Shown here: positions 19,246 through 28,879 of the stretch, one piece after another
Layout: each line of letters starts with the position of its first letter
Numbering within the stretch: position 1 is the first letter of the stretch
Assembly (NCBI GenBank): GCA_035656495.1
Contig: DASRSL010000089.1
Coordinates: forward strand, 1 to 64,000
Length of the DNA: 64,000 bases
Reading direction: 5' to 3'
DNA from: Roseiarcus sp035656495
Lineage (GTDB): Bacteria; Pseudomonadota; Alphaproteobacteria; Rhizobiales; Beijerinckiaceae
Notes under the pieces: model-generated
Databases searched by the model: none
What the model saw: only the letters and a program-made list of their open reading frames with translations
What the model was told of the DNA's origin: nothing
Translations under genes and position numbers: made by a program

Positions 19246-22200
19246 ATGGGTAACCAGACCATCTCGACGACCGTCAACGGCCCGATCTTCAGCAACGGGG
19301 CCGCAATCACGCTCACCAGCAGCGGAAAAATCATCGGCCAGCCGAACGGCGGGGACGGTGTGGAAGCGCTGTCCGCCTCGATCACGACGCTTTCGAACAG
19401 CGGAGCGATCGGCGGCGGGACCGGCGCTCCCGGCGGCGCAGGCGGCATTGGGGTGCTCGACTCTGGCCGGACCATCAACGCGCTCATCAACGCCGCCGGC
19501 GCAACGATCAGCGGCGGAAATGGCGGAAACGGCGCCACGAGCCTTTCGGGCGGAGCGGGCGGCGCAGGCGTCTCGAATTCCGGCACGATCACGACGTTCA
19601 CCAATGCCGGGAAGATCATCGGCGGAAACGGCGGGTTCGGCGGCTTTACGGTGAGCGGCACGAGTCTGGGTGGCGGCAGGGGCGCCGCGGGCGTCTCCAA
19701 CTCCGGCACGATCACGACGCTCACCAACAGCGGAACGATCGGCGGCGGAAGCGGCTTCCTCGGCGGCGCAGGCGTCTCGAACGCGGGCACGATCACGACG
19801 CTCACCAACCAGAGCGGCGGAACGATATTCGGCGGAACCGGGGGCAGCAGCGGGGCGGGCGGCGCCGGCGTGTCGAACAGCAAGACCATCACGACGCTGA
19901 CCAATCACGGGACGATCAGCGGCGGCAAGGGCGGCTTCTCCGGCTCGACGCTGCCAGGCGGTTCGGGCGGCGCAGGCATTTCGAACTCCGGCACGATCAC
20001 CACGCTGAACAACACTGGAAAGCTCAGCGGCGGAACGGGCGGACGTGGCATCGAGGGAGGCGCGGGCGGCGCAGGCGTGGAGAATTCCGGGACGATCGGC
20101 TCGCTCAGCGTCGCAGGCAGCGGCCTCCACAATTCGGGCTCGATCGTGGGCGGTCAGGCCGGCACCGGCGATTTCTCGGGCGCCGCCGGAGCAGGCGTTT
20201 CGAACTTCGGCACGATCACGACGCTGAGCAACAGCGGAACGATCGGCGGCGGCCAGGGGCTTCCGGGATTAGTCGGAGGCGTCGGCGTGTCGAACGCCTC
20301 CGGCGCCACGATCGATTCGCTCGTCGTTCAAACCGCGGGAACCATCAAGGGAGGCCAGGGCGGCGCGGGGAGTCCGGGCGCCACAAGCGTCCCGGGCGGC
20401 GCGGGTGGGGCGGGCGGAGCTGGCGTAACGAACGCCGGCACGATCACGACGCTCACCAACCTCGGAACGCTCAGCGGCGGCCAAGGCGGCCAGGGCGGCG
20501 CGGGCACGTCAGGCAGCGCGGCCGGCTTCGGCGGCCAGGGCGGCGCTGGCGTATCGAACGCCGGCACGATCACCACGCTCAGCAACAGCGGAACGCTCAG
20601 CGGCGGCGAGGGCGGCGAGAGCGGCAAGAGCGGCAGGAGCGGGGCCGGCGGCGGCGGCGGCGCCGGCGTTTCCAACAGCGGTATGATCGTGACGCTGGCC
20701 AATACTGGAAAGATCAGCGGCGGCTTCGGAGGCAGCGGCGGCAGCGCCATCGCCGTATCCGGATTTGGCGGTTTCGGCGGCGCGGGCGTTTCCAACTCCG
20801 GCACGATCAAGACGCTGACCAACAGCGGCGCGATCAGCGGCGGAGGGGGAGGCAGCGGGAGCGGCTCGCCCCCGGACAACATCGGCGGCTCCGGCGGCTC
20901 CGGCGTGGAGAACGCCAAGGGTGCGACGATCGGATTGCTCAACAACAAGACGGGCGGAACGATCAGCGGCGGCGGCGGCGGCACGCACGACGCCGGCGGC
21001 AACGGCGTTTCGAACGGCGGCACGATCACCACGCTGACCAACGCCGGCACGATCAGCGGCGGCGCCGGGGCCGAGGGCACCGCCGGACGGGGCGTGGCGA
21101 ACAGCGGCAAGATCACGACGCTGACCAATTCAGGTCAGATCAACGGCGGCGGGAACGCGGGTTTGGGCACGTTCTCCGTGGGCGGCTCAGGCGTGTACAA
21201 CTCCGGCACTATCACGACGCTGACCAACAGCGGCAAGATCGCCGGCGGAGGTGGCGAGGGCGGTCTGCCTAGCGGAGCGGCCGGCGCGGGCGTGTGGAAC
21301 GACAAAGGCGGGACGATCGGATCGCTCGTCAACAATTCCGGCGGAACGATCAGCGGCGGTGTGGGCGGGTTCGGCCAAGGATCCGGCGGCGCGGCGGGCT
21401 CGGGCGGCGCGGGCGGCGCGGCCGTTTCGAATTCCGGCACGATCACGACGCTGTCTAACGCCGGAACGATCGGGGGCGGCCAGGGCGGCGACGGCGCCAT
21501 CGGCAGCGGCACGGGCAGCGGAGGCGCCGGCGGCGCGGGCGTGTCGAATCTGGCCGGCGCGACGATCGGATCGCTCGCGAATAAGACGGGCGGAACGATC
21601 GGCGGCGGAAGCGGCGGATCCGGCAACGCGGGCGGCGCCGGGGGGTCTGGCGTCTTGAACGCCGGCGCGATCACGACTTTGAGCAATCAAGGAACGATCA
21701 GCGGCGGCGCGGGCGGCGCCGGGGTCCCTGGCGGCGGGACGGGCGGCGCCGGCGTCGCGAATTCCGGGACGATCGGCTCGGTCAGCGTCGCAGGCAGCGG
21801 CCTCCACAATTCCGGCTCGATCTTCGGCGGTTCGGGGGGCAGCGCCTTCGGCGCCGGCAGCGCCGGCGTGTTCAATAGCAACACGATCACGACGCTGGGC
21901 AACAGCGGCAAGATCGTCGGCGGCCTGGGGGGCACTTCCGGCGGCGCCGGCGGCGTCGGCGTGTCCAACAGCCACACGATTACGACGCTGACCAACGGCG
22001 GAACGATCGACGGCGGCCATGGCGGGCGTTCGGGCGGCCGGGCAGGCGCGGCCGTAAGCAACGCCAAAGGCGCGACGATCGGATCGCTCACCAACGCGCT
22101 CGGCGCGACGATCAGCGGCGGACAGGGCGGCACCGGCGCCCGATCCAGCGCAGGCGGCGCAGGCGGCGCGGGCGTGTCGAACGCCGGCACGATCACGACG

Positions 22201-22896
22201 CTGACCAACCACGGGACGATCAGCGGCGGGAACGGCGGCGCCGGAACCCCTGGCGGCGCGGGAGGCATAGGGTTGCTGAACACCGGCACGATCACGACTG
22301 AGATCAACACCGGGGTGATCAAGAACGGCGGCGCGGGGTTGGATGCGATCTTGAGTGAGGGCGCGAACGCCTCGATCGGAACCCTGATCAACAGCGGCCA
22401 GATCGTCGGCGCGGTCGAGCTCCTCGGCCGGTCAGGAGACACGCTCGACAACCTCGGCCAGATCTCCGGCAATATTGCTCTCGCCGGCGGCGACCTCCTC
22501 AGCAATCAGGGCCAAGTCTTTGGGGACGTGACGCTCGGCGGCGGCGACGCTTTGACCAACACGGGCGCCATCCACGGCGACGTGACGCTGGGCGCGTCGG
22601 ACACCTTCGACATGAGCTCGGGCGAGGTCGCCGGGCCGATCACGGCCTCGAGCGGCGATCTTCTCGATTTCAGCGGCAATTTCGGCCATGAGACGATCGA
22701 CAATTTCACCGCGACCGGCTTGGGCCATGACACGCTCGAGCTTGGCCTGGGCGCCTCCGGCGGCTACGCGGCGCTCTCGAGCTCGATGTCGCAGGTCGGT
22801 TCCGACGTGGTGATCAGGGTCGGGGCGACAAACTCGGTCACGCTCGACAACGCCGCGTTGTCAAGCCTCGTCTCCGCGGATTTCAAGTTCGTCTAG
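19246..22896 (+). CDS. Giant glycine-rich tandem-repeat protein, probable secreted beta-solenoid
   Basis: A 1216-residue protein with an AAGGAG ribosome binding site. From about residue 40 to 1060 it consists of about 28 imperfect units, each a hydrophobic strand pair such as GTITTLTNSGTISGG followed by a variable glycine-rich loop (GGxGGAGxxGGAGGAGVSN). Regular I/V/L positions and Asn ladders suggest a right-handed beta-solenoid. The C-terminal 150 residues change style: SGNIALAGGDLLSNQGQ-type turns, a LDFSGNFGHETIDNF module and a terminal ADFKFV. There is no N-terminal signal peptide, so a type I exporter using a C-terminal signal is likely; none is encoded nearby. The codons are extremely GGC-rich. 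The function is unknown, perhaps surface adhesion or matrix. It resembles PE-PGRS proteins only in composition. Confidence 0.85.
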   Translation: MGNQTISTTVNGPIFSNGAAITLTSSGKIIGQPNGGDGVEALSASITTLSNSGAIGGGTGAPGGAGGIGVLDSGRTINALINAAGATISGGNGGNGATSLSGGAGGAGVSNSGTITTFTNAGKIIGGNGGFGGFTVSGTSLGGGRGAAGVSNSGTITTLTNSGTIGGGSGFLGGAGVSNAGTITTLTNQSGGTIFGGTGGSSGAGGAGVSNSKTITTLTNHGTISGGKGGFSGSTLPGGSGGAGISNSGTITTLNNTGKLSGGTGGRGIEGGAGGAGVENSGTIGSLSVAGSGLHNSGSIVGGQAGTGDFSGAAGAGVSNFGTITTLSNSGTIGGGQGLPGLVGGVGVSNASGATIDSLVVQTAGTIKGGQGGAGSPGATSVPGGAGGAGGAGVTNAGTITTLTNLGTLSGGQGGQGGAGTSGSAAGFGGQGGAGVSNAGTITTLSNSGTLSGGEGGESGKSGRSGAGGGGGAGVSNSGMIVTLANTGKISGGFGGSGGSAIAVSGFGGFGGAGVSNSGTIKTLTNSGAISGGGGGSGSGSPPDNIGGSGGSGVENAKGATIGLLNNKTGGTISGGGGGTHDAGGNGVSNGGTITTLTNAGTISGGAGAEGTAGRGVANSGKITTLTNSGQINGGGNAGLGTFSVGGSGVYNSGTITTLTNSGKIAGGGGEGGLPSGAAGAGVWNDKGGTIGSLVNNSGGTISGGVGGFGQGSGGAAGSGGAGGAAVSNSGTITTLSNAGTIGGGQGGDGAIGSGTGSGGAGGAGVSNLAGATIGSLANKTGGTIGGGSGGSGNAGGAGGSGVLNAGAITTLSNQGTISGGAGGAGVPGGGTGGAGVANSGTIGSVSVAGSGLHNSGSIFGGSGGSAFGAGSAGVFNSNTITTLGNSGKIVGGLGGTSGGAGGVGVSNSHTITTLTNGGTIDGGHGGRSGGRAGAAVSNAKGATIGSLTNALGATISGGQGGTGARSSAGGAGGAGVSNAGTITTLTNHGTISGGNGGAGTPGGAGGIGLLNTGTITTEINTGVIKNGGAGLDAILSEGANASIGTLINSGQIVGAVELLGRSGDTLDNLGQISGNIALAGGDLLSNQGQVFGDVTLGGGDALTNTGAIHGDVTLGASDTFDMSSGEVAGPITASSGDLLDFSGNFGHETIDNFTATGLGHDTLELGLGASGGYAALSSSMSQVGSDVVIRVGATNSVTLDNAALSSLVSADFKFV

Positions 22897-22999
22897 GCGC
22901 CTCAAGGCCGCGCCGCCTGGGCCTCCTAAAAGGCATCCACTACAAGACAATTGCGGATACTTGGTTGGCCAAGGGCAAATCGGCGGGCCCGGTCCGGCT

Positions 23000-23050
23000 G
23001 TAGGGCGCGCTTCGCTGAGCGCGCCCGCGAAGTCGCCGACCCCGCCCTAC
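23000..23050 (-). repeat. Short dispersed palindromic repeat, copy 2 (REP-like)
   Basis: About 51 bp from GTAGGGCGCGCTTCGC to CCGCCCTAC, with terminal inverted repeats (GTAGGGCG / CGCCCTAC). It is related in opposite orientation to 2580-2629. The rest of the 364-base gap from 22897 to 23260 shows no gene. Confidence 0.5.
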
Positions 23051-23260
23051 AATGGCTCCCGGATATTCGTCCCGGTTACGCCCAATCACCTCTTTATCGG
23101 CCGCGCGCACTTCACCGTGTCGGAAGCTCGGAAAGCGGCTTTGGCAAGAGGCCCGCGGTCGCCGCGGGCATGATCGCCGGGAGTTAATGCAGGCGCCGCC
23201 GTCTGCGTCTTCGAAGCACTCGACAGCGTAAAGGGATTCGGCCATTTTGGGAACGCTGCA

Positions 23261-23566
23261 ATGGAGATCGGGTTGAGCAAGGAGCCGGCGAGCCTCGTCC
23301 TTGAAACGCTGCAGAAGATCCGGGCCGATATCGCGCGCGTGGACGAGAAGATCGACATTCTGCGCGCCGACGTGGCGTCCGATTTCATCGGCGTGAACGC
23401 CAAGATGGAGACGCTGCGCAAGGAAACGAGCGAGCAGATCGTCGGGCTGCGCCGGGCGGTCATCGAATATCATTCCGCCGTGCTCGGCCATGGCGTGCTG
23501 ATCAGCGACCTCGAGGCGCGCGTGCGCCGGATGGAGCAGCATCTCGGCCTGCCGGCGATGGCTTAA
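23261..23566 (+). CDS. Small coiled-coil protein of unknown function
   Basis: A 101-residue protein with the opening SKEPASLVLETLQKIRADIA, seen in a group of short alphaproteobacterial hypothetical proteins. Heptad-like segments (VDEKIDILRADV, NAKMETLRKETSEQIVGLRR, LEARVRRMEQHLGL) predict a long coiled coil over most of the length. No enzyme motif was found. Its size and helical nature would suit an antitoxin-like or adaptor role, but no toxin gene is adjacent. Its reality is supported by the consistent heptad pattern and the lack of a competing frame. Confidence 0.65.
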   Translation: MEIGLSKEPASLVLETLQKIRADIARVDEKIDILRADVASDFIGVNAKMETLRKETSEQIVGLRRAVIEYHSAVLGHGVLISDLEARVRRMEQHLGLPAMA

Positions 23567-23770
23567 GCCAGTTTCGAACCGCAAGCTCTTTAGTGGGCGA
23601 CGTTTTAGCCGGGTCCGGCGCGAGCGAAGAGGACAGTCTCGCGATGCGCGTCCGGAGAATGCTCACTTTCACCAAAGCCCTGTTCTGGACAATCGCACCG
23701 ATCTCGCCCGAGGCCGCCGCCAAAGGGCCCGCCACTCGCCATGCCGAACAGCTGAACAAGAGGAAAGAAC

Positions 23771-24235
23771 ATGCCACGTCACGAGGAGCAAAAGGCGCTT
23801 GCCTATACGCCCGACGAGCTTTTCTCGGTCGTGGCGGACGTGAAGGACTATCCCTCATTCGTGCCCTGGTGCACCGGCGCGCGCGTCCATCGCGAGGGTC
23901 CGCAGGAAATCATCGCCGAACTCGAGATCGGGTTCGGCCCATTTCGGGAAAGCTTTACGAGCCGGGTCACGCTGGATCGACCGCGGCAAGTGCTGGTGCG
24001 CGCGATTGAAGGGGGACCGCTGGAGCACCTGACAAACACGTGGACGTTCACGCCAGCAGGCGGCGGGACTTATGTGGACCTCGTTGTCGACTTCCAGTTC
24101 AAGAGCCGCCTCCTCGATCATGTGGCCAACAATATGTTCCACGAGGCGGCGACACGCATGATGGGCGCCTTCGAATCGCGCGTGCGCCTCGTCCACCTGA
24201 TGACGCAACGCCACAGGCAGCATCCTTCTTCGTGA
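23771..24235 (+). CDS. RatA/Coq10-family START-domain protein
   Basis: A 154-residue protein of the polyketide cyclase/START superfamily. Bacterial members are annotated RatA (proposed ribosome association toxin) but are orthologous to mitochondrial Coq10, which binds ubiquinone and supports respiration. Family marks are YTPDELFSVVADVKDYPSFV, PWCTGARV, the GPLEHLTNTWTFTP turn, VDLVVDFQFKSRLLDHVAN and the C-terminal amphipathic helix. The ATG at 23771 follows AAGAGGAAAGAAC. No antitoxin gene sits beside it; a ubiquinone-binding role is the more likely one. Confidence 0.88.
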   Translation: MPRHEEQKALAYTPDELFSVVADVKDYPSFVPWCTGARVHREGPQEIIAELEIGFGPFRESFTSRVTLDRPRQVLVRAIEGGPLEHLTNTWTFTPAGGGTYVDLVVDFQFKSRLLDHVANNMFHEAATRMMGAFESRVRLVHLMTQRHRQHPSS

Positions 24236-24412
24236 CGGGCGCCAACCGGCGAAGGCTCAGCCGAGAACGTGACTCAAAAGTGCGGCTGCTCAAATGGGCG
24301 CCGATGCGACATGCAGCAGGATCCCTGAAACGCGGCAGTCCGGCGGAAACGGCGGGGGAGCGCCTTCCCGCGGTCGTCGCTCATGTCGGCCCTTCGCGCG
24401 CGTCCGGTCCGA

Positions 24413-26053
24413 CTACACGAGCGCATTGTTCACCATCGCCTGCGCTTCGCCGACGATAGCGTTGAGGTGCGCCTCGTCCTTGAAGCTTTCGGCGTAAATC
24501 TTGTAGACGGCCTCGGTGCCCGATGGCCGGGCCGCGAACCAGCCGCTGCGCGCGACCACTTTGAGACCGCCTATCGGTGCGTCATTGCCCGGCGCACGAC
24601 TCAGCTTGGCGATAATCGGTTCGCCGGCCAGGGTCGATTCCTTGACGGTCGTGGGCGACAGTTTTTCCAGCTTTGACTTCTGCTCGGCGGTCGCCGGCGC
24701 GTCCATACGCGTATACAACGGCGCCCCGAATTCTGCGGTCAGAGCGCGGTAATGTTCGCCCGGGTCTTTGCCGGTTTGGCCGGTGATCTCTGCCGCCAGC
24801 AGATCCATGATCGGCCCATCCTTATCGGTGGTCCACACGCTGCCGTCTTGCCGCAGGAAGCTGGCGCCTGCGCTCTCCTCGCCGCCAAAGCAGCAGGAGC
24901 CGTCAAAGAGCCCTGGCACGAACCATTTGAAGCCGACCGGCGTCTCGTAAAGCCGGCGCCCGAGTTTGTTCACGACCCGATCGATCATGCCGCTGCTGAC
25001 CAACGTCTTTCCGATCACGGCGCCGGCCGGCCACTGCGGGCGGCGCCTCAACAGATAGGAGATGGCGACCGCCAGATAATGATTGGGGTTCATCAACCCC
25101 GCCGACGGCGTGACGATGCCGTGTCGATCGGAGTCGGGGTCGTTCGCGAATGCGACCCGGTACCGGTCTTTCAGGCTGACCAGCCTTGCCATTGCATACG
25201 GACTGGAGCAGTCCATGCGGATCTTGCCGTCATGATCGACCGTCATGAACGAGAAGGTCGGATCGACCTTCTCGTTCACCACCGCGATGTCGAGCTTGTA
25301 GATTGTGTTGATGGGTTCCCAGTAATGCACCGCCGCGCCGCCCAGCGGGTCGACGGCGAGCTTGAGGCCGGCAGAGCGGATCGCTTCCATATCGACGACG
25401 TTGCGCAGATCTTTCACGTAGGGCAGAACGAAATCCTGCTGCTGCGTCGTCTCCGCGCGAAGCGCTTCCTTAAAGTCCCTCCGTCGCACGCCGCGGGCGC
25501 CGTCGCGGAGAAGCTCGTTTGCGCGGTTCTCGACCCATTGCGTCACATCGACATCGGCCGGCCCCCCGTGGGTCGGGTTGTATTTGAAGCCGCCGTCCTC
25601 CGGCGGGTTGTGCGACGGGGTAATGACAATACCGTCTGCGAGATGCTCGGTACGAGCACGGTTGTATACGAGAATCTCGCGCGAAATGACCGGCGTCGGC
25701 GTCACACCGTCGCCCTGCTGGATGATCGTCTGCACCCGGTTGGCGGCCAGCACTTCGAGCGCCGTGCACTGAGCCGGCCCCGAAACCGCGTGCGTATCCT
25801 TGCCCATAAAGAGCGGGCCATCGATCCCGTGGGCGCGGCGATAGTCGCAGATCGCTTGCGTGATCGCGAGAATATGGGCCTCGGTGAACGAGCCGCGAAG
25901 AGGCGAGCCGCGATGCCCGCTCGTTCCGAAACTGACCGCCTGCTCCGGATCGTCGGGGTCGGGCCGGCGCGCGAAATACTCACGTTCGAGGCGGGCCAGG
26001 TCGACCAGCATCTCTTTGGGCGCCGGTTTGCCGGCGAGCGGCGATATCGTCAT
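24413..26053 (-). CDS. pgm: Phosphoglucomutase (alpha-D-glucose-specific)
   Basis: A 546-residue phosphohexose mutase interconverting glucose 1-phosphate and glucose 6-phosphate. The start at 26053 (MTISPLAGKPAPKEML) has an AAGGAGGG 7 bp upstream. Domain marks are FGTSGHRGSPLRGSF (phosphate-contacting loop), the phosphoserine loop IVITPSHNPPEDGG, the metal-binding NDPDSDRHGIV, the substrate loop GGEESAGASF and the C-terminal phosphate-binding RPSGTEAVYKIY. It lies 13 bp after the glycogen phosphorylase stop, so glgP-pgm form an operon turning glycogen into glucose 6-phosphate. That is also the substrate of the Fgd encoded at 60575. Confidence 0.95.
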   Translation of the reverse strand: MTISPLAGKPAPKEMLVDLARLEREYFARRPDPDDPEQAVSFGTSGHRGSPLRGSFTEAHILAITQAICDYRRAHGIDGPLFMGKDTHAVSGPAQCTALEVLAANRVQTIIQQGDGVTPTPVISREILVYNRARTEHLADGIVITPSHNPPEDGGFKYNPTHGGPADVDVTQWVENRANELLRDGARGVRRRDFKEALRAETTQQQDFVLPYVKDLRNVVDMEAIRSAGLKLAVDPLGGAAVHYWEPINTIYKLDIAVVNEKVDPTFSFMTVDHDGKIRMDCSSPYAMARLVSLKDRYRVAFANDPDSDRHGIVTPSAGLMNPNHYLAVAISYLLRRRPQWPAGAVIGKTLVSSGMIDRVVNKLGRRLYETPVGFKWFVPGLFDGSCCFGGEESAGASFLRQDGSVWTTDKDGPIMDLLAAEITGQTGKDPGEHYRALTAEFGAPLYTRMDAPATAEQKSKLEKLSPTTVKESTLAGEPIIAKLSRAPGNDAPIGGLKVVARSGWFAARPSGTEAVYKIYAESFKDEAHLNAIVGEAQAMVNNALV

Positions 26054-26066
26054 CGACTGACCCTCC

Positions 26067-28577
26067 TTACGACACCGGACAAGGCTTGGCGTTCCAGATC
26101 TCAGCGGCATATTGGGCGATCGTGCGGTCGCTCGAGAATTTGCCGGAACTGGCGACATTGAGGATGGCTTTGCGCGCCCACGCGGCGCCGTCGGCGTATA
26201 ATTCTGTCAGCCGACGGTCCGCCTCGAGATAAGATTTGAGATCAGCCAGGTGCATGTAATGGTCTCCATGCGTCAGCAGCGCATCGCGAAGTGGAGCAAA
26301 GACGCCGGGCTCGGAGCGGCTGAAATGATCGGAGAAGATCAGGTCCAATGCGGCCCGGGTCTCGGGGTCGTTGTCGTAGTGCCAATGCGGATTGTACCAG
26401 CCGCGGCTGCTCTCCACCTGATCGGCGGTCAAGCCGAACAGAAAGAAATTCTCCTCGCCGGCTTCTTCCGCCATCTCAATCGTGGCGCCGTCGCGGGTGC
26501 CGATTGTCAATGCTCCGTTCATCATGAATTTCATGTTGCTCGTGCCGCTGGCTTCGTAGCCGGCCGTCGAGATCTGGTTCGAAACGTCAGCGGCCGGAAT
26601 CAGCCGCTCCGCAAGCGAAACGGCATAATCGGGAAGAAAAAGAACTTTAAGGCGGCCCTGCGCCACCGGGTCGCCGTCGATCGTGACGGCGAGATTGTTG
26701 ATGAACTTGATGATCAGCTTGGCAAGATGATAGGCGGGCGCCGCCTTGCCCGCGAAAAAAAATGTCCGCGGGGTCATCTCGACGCCAGGATTTCGACGCA
26801 ACTCGTTGTAAAGCACGACGATCCGAAGCGCGTTCAGCAGCTGGCGCTTGTATTCGTGGATGCGCTTGACCTGGCAGTCGAAAACCGTGTCCGGATCGAC
26901 AGTCTGACCGGTGGATGCTTTCAGCCAAGCCGCAAAACGCGACTTCGTCTCGCGCGCGGCCCGGCGATAGGCGTCGCGAAAGGCCTCGTCGTCGGCAAGC
27001 GGCTTGAGCTCGCTCAATCGGCCGAGGTCGGTCACCCAGCCGTCGCCGATCGCCTCGGTGATGGTTGCGGCGAGCGCAGGGTTCGTCAATAGCAGCCAAC
27101 GACGCGGGGTGACGCCGTTCGTCTTGTTGTTGAACCGCTCCGGAAACATATCGGCCAAGTCCTTGACCGTCATCGTGCGCAGCAGCCGGGAGTGGATCGC
27201 CGCCACTCCATTGGTGCTGTGCGAGCCGACGATGGCCAGATTGGCCATCCGGATTTTGCGTTCGGGGCCTTCCTCGACGAGGCTCATGCGCCGCGCGCGC
27301 CCCTCGTCCCCTGGCCAGCGGCTTCGGACATCGTCGAGAAAGCGGCGATTGATCTCAAAGATGATCTCCAACTGCCGGGGAAGCAGCTGCTCGAAATGAG
27401 GGAGAGGCCATTTCTCCAGAGCCTCCGGCAACAGAGTGTGATTCGTGTACGCCAAGGTTTTTTGCGTGATGTCCCAGGCTTCCTTCCAGCCGAGATGCGC
27501 CTCATCGAGCAGAATGCGCATCAATTCCGGAACCGCGAGGGTCGGGTGGGTGTCGTTCAGTTGGATTGCGACCCGATCGGGGAAAGTGCGCCAATCGCCA
27601 TTGCGACGGCGGAAACGCCGGACGAGATCGGCCAGTGAGCAGGCGACCAGAAAGTATTCCTGCACAAAACGCAGCGCCTGCCCCACCTCGGTGCTGTCGT
27701 CGGGATAGAGCACCCGGGTGAGGGTGTGCGCCGCCAAGCTTCCGACCAGGGCGCCGATAAAATCGCCGCTGCTGAACTCCTGAAAGTCGAAATAATCGTG
27801 CGACGCGGCCGACCACAAACGCAGAGTGTTGATAGTCTTGCCGCCGTAACCGACCACCGGCCGGTCAAACGGGATCCCGATCAACGTCGAGGGTCGACCG
27901 GGGACGACCTCGAGTCTCCCGCCATCCATCTTGAACGAGCAGCCGAGCTTGATCTCAACGCGCTCGTTCGGCCGAGGAACTTCCCACGGGTCCTGATGGT
28001 GCAGCCAGTTGTCCGGCTCTTCATGTTGCCAGCCGTCAACAATCGACTGCTTGAACATTCCGTACTCGTAACGCAGCCCGTAGCCCATAGCCGGAAGCTG
28101 CATCGTCGCCATCGAGTCGAGAAAACAGGCGGCCAGGCGCCCGAGCCCGCCGTTCCCGAGCCCGGCGTCGGGCTCCTCCTCGAGCAGGCTCTGCATGTCG
28201 AGATTTTTCTGGGCGATCATTTGTTTTGCAAACGGGCCGAGCAGAAGATTTGTGATGTTGTTGGACAGCGATCGTCCGATCAGAAATTCCATCGATATAT
28301 AGTAAATCCGCTTCGGATTCTGGCGTTCGTAGGTGCTTTCGGTCAGAATCCAACGCTGCGAGAGCACGTCCCGCACCGAGCGCGCGGCAGCCTCGAAGCG
28401 CTCGCGCGCTCCGGCCGCGCTGGGGTCGATGACGTCGTCGAAGAGCAGGTGCCGCTCGTAGAGGGCGTCATGATGGCCGGAAAACCGTATCGGGCCGCAC
28501 CCATATTGCGTAAGCAGTTCGGAAAGGGGTTCCGGTGGCCGGGACGGCAGAGGAAGGACCTCGGTCGGTTGGTTCAT
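26067..28577 (-). CDS. glgP: Glycogen/maltodextrin phosphorylase
   Basis: An 836-residue PLP-dependent GT35 phosphorylase releasing glucose 1-phosphate from alpha-1,4-glucan. The start at 28577 (MNQPTEVLPLPS) has a GGGAGG ribosome binding site; a longer reading from 28613 is less likely. The conserved text runs the whole length: RIYYISMEFLIGRSLSNN, GLGNGGLGRLAACFLDS, VIQLNDTHPT-type IQLNDTHPTLA, FNNKTNGVTPRRWL, VKRIHEYKRQLLN, and the PLP lysine motif EASGTSNMKFMMNGALTIGT. It is first gene of glgP-pgm. A fragment of a glgX-like gene lies upstream, implying an earlier, larger glycogen-breakdown cluster. Confidence 0.96.
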   Translation of the reverse strand: MNQPTEVLPLPSRPPEPLSELLTQYGCGPIRFSGHHDALYERHLLFDDVIDPSAAGARERFEAAARSVRDVLSQRWILTESTYERQNPKRIYYISMEFLIGRSLSNNITNLLLGPFAKQMIAQKNLDMQSLLEEEPDAGLGNGGLGRLAACFLDSMATMQLPAMGYGLRYEYGMFKQSIVDGWQHEEPDNWLHHQDPWEVPRPNERVEIKLGCSFKMDGGRLEVVPGRPSTLIGIPFDRPVVGYGGKTINTLRLWSAASHDYFDFQEFSSGDFIGALVGSLAAHTLTRVLYPDDSTEVGQALRFVQEYFLVACSLADLVRRFRRRNGDWRTFPDRVAIQLNDTHPTLAVPELMRILLDEAHLGWKEAWDITQKTLAYTNHTLLPEALEKWPLPHFEQLLPRQLEIIFEINRRFLDDVRSRWPGDEGRARRMSLVEEGPERKIRMANLAIVGSHSTNGVAAIHSRLLRTMTVKDLADMFPERFNNKTNGVTPRRWLLLTNPALAATITEAIGDGWVTDLGRLSELKPLADDEAFRDAYRRAARETKSRFAAWLKASTGQTVDPDTVFDCQVKRIHEYKRQLLNALRIVVLYNELRRNPGVEMTPRTFFFAGKAAPAYHLAKLIIKFINNLAVTIDGDPVAQGRLKVLFLPDYAVSLAERLIPAADVSNQISTAGYEASGTSNMKFMMNGALTIGTRDGATIEMAEEAGEENFFLFGLTADQVESSRGWYNPHWHYDNDPETRAALDLIFSDHFSRSEPGVFAPLRDALLTHGDHYMHLADLKSYLEADRRLTELYADGAAWARKAILNVASSGKFSSDRTIAQYAAEIWNAKPCPVS

Positions 28578-28729
28578 TCTATCGCACCTCCCTGAATGCC
28601 CGACTGCGCTCACTCCACCTGACGCGTTTCATTCCAACGCTGAATTGCTGGCCGGACGCGATTGTCCTCATTACCGATTGCGGTGAGCCTCGAGGCGCTC
28701 AGCAGGTCGTACCGACAGGCCACTATGGT

Positions 28730-28879
28730 ATGCGGATCGGGATCGATGACGCGCGCCGGTTGGCGCGCGGCTCCGTCATCGCGCAAGAAACGCTCGACCC
28801 GGCCCACCTGCCTCGAATAGACGCTGAAGTTTACACCCTCGGGGAAAACCATGCCGCGGCGCGGGAAGCTGCGACCGGT
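28730..28879 (-). pseudogene. Remnant of glycogen debranching enzyme (GlgX-like N terminus)
   Basis: About 50 codons match the CBM48 N terminus of GlgX/isoamylase proteins: GRSFPRRGMVFPEGVNFSVY, then VGRVERFLRDDGAARQPARV and IDPDPH. The usual continuation (NRTYHYWHVFV, then the barrel) is absent; the frame runs on into unrelated sequence. It lies upstream of glgP in the same direction, so this is probably what remains of a debranching gene of the glycogen operon. Confidence 0.65.

Noticed and set aside
19231..22733. Several minus-strand Pro-rich or Asp/Arg-rich frames opposite the repeat protein
   Set aside because: They mirror the Gly-rich repeat in antisense; the plus frame has a ribosome binding site, start, stop and C-terminal domain.
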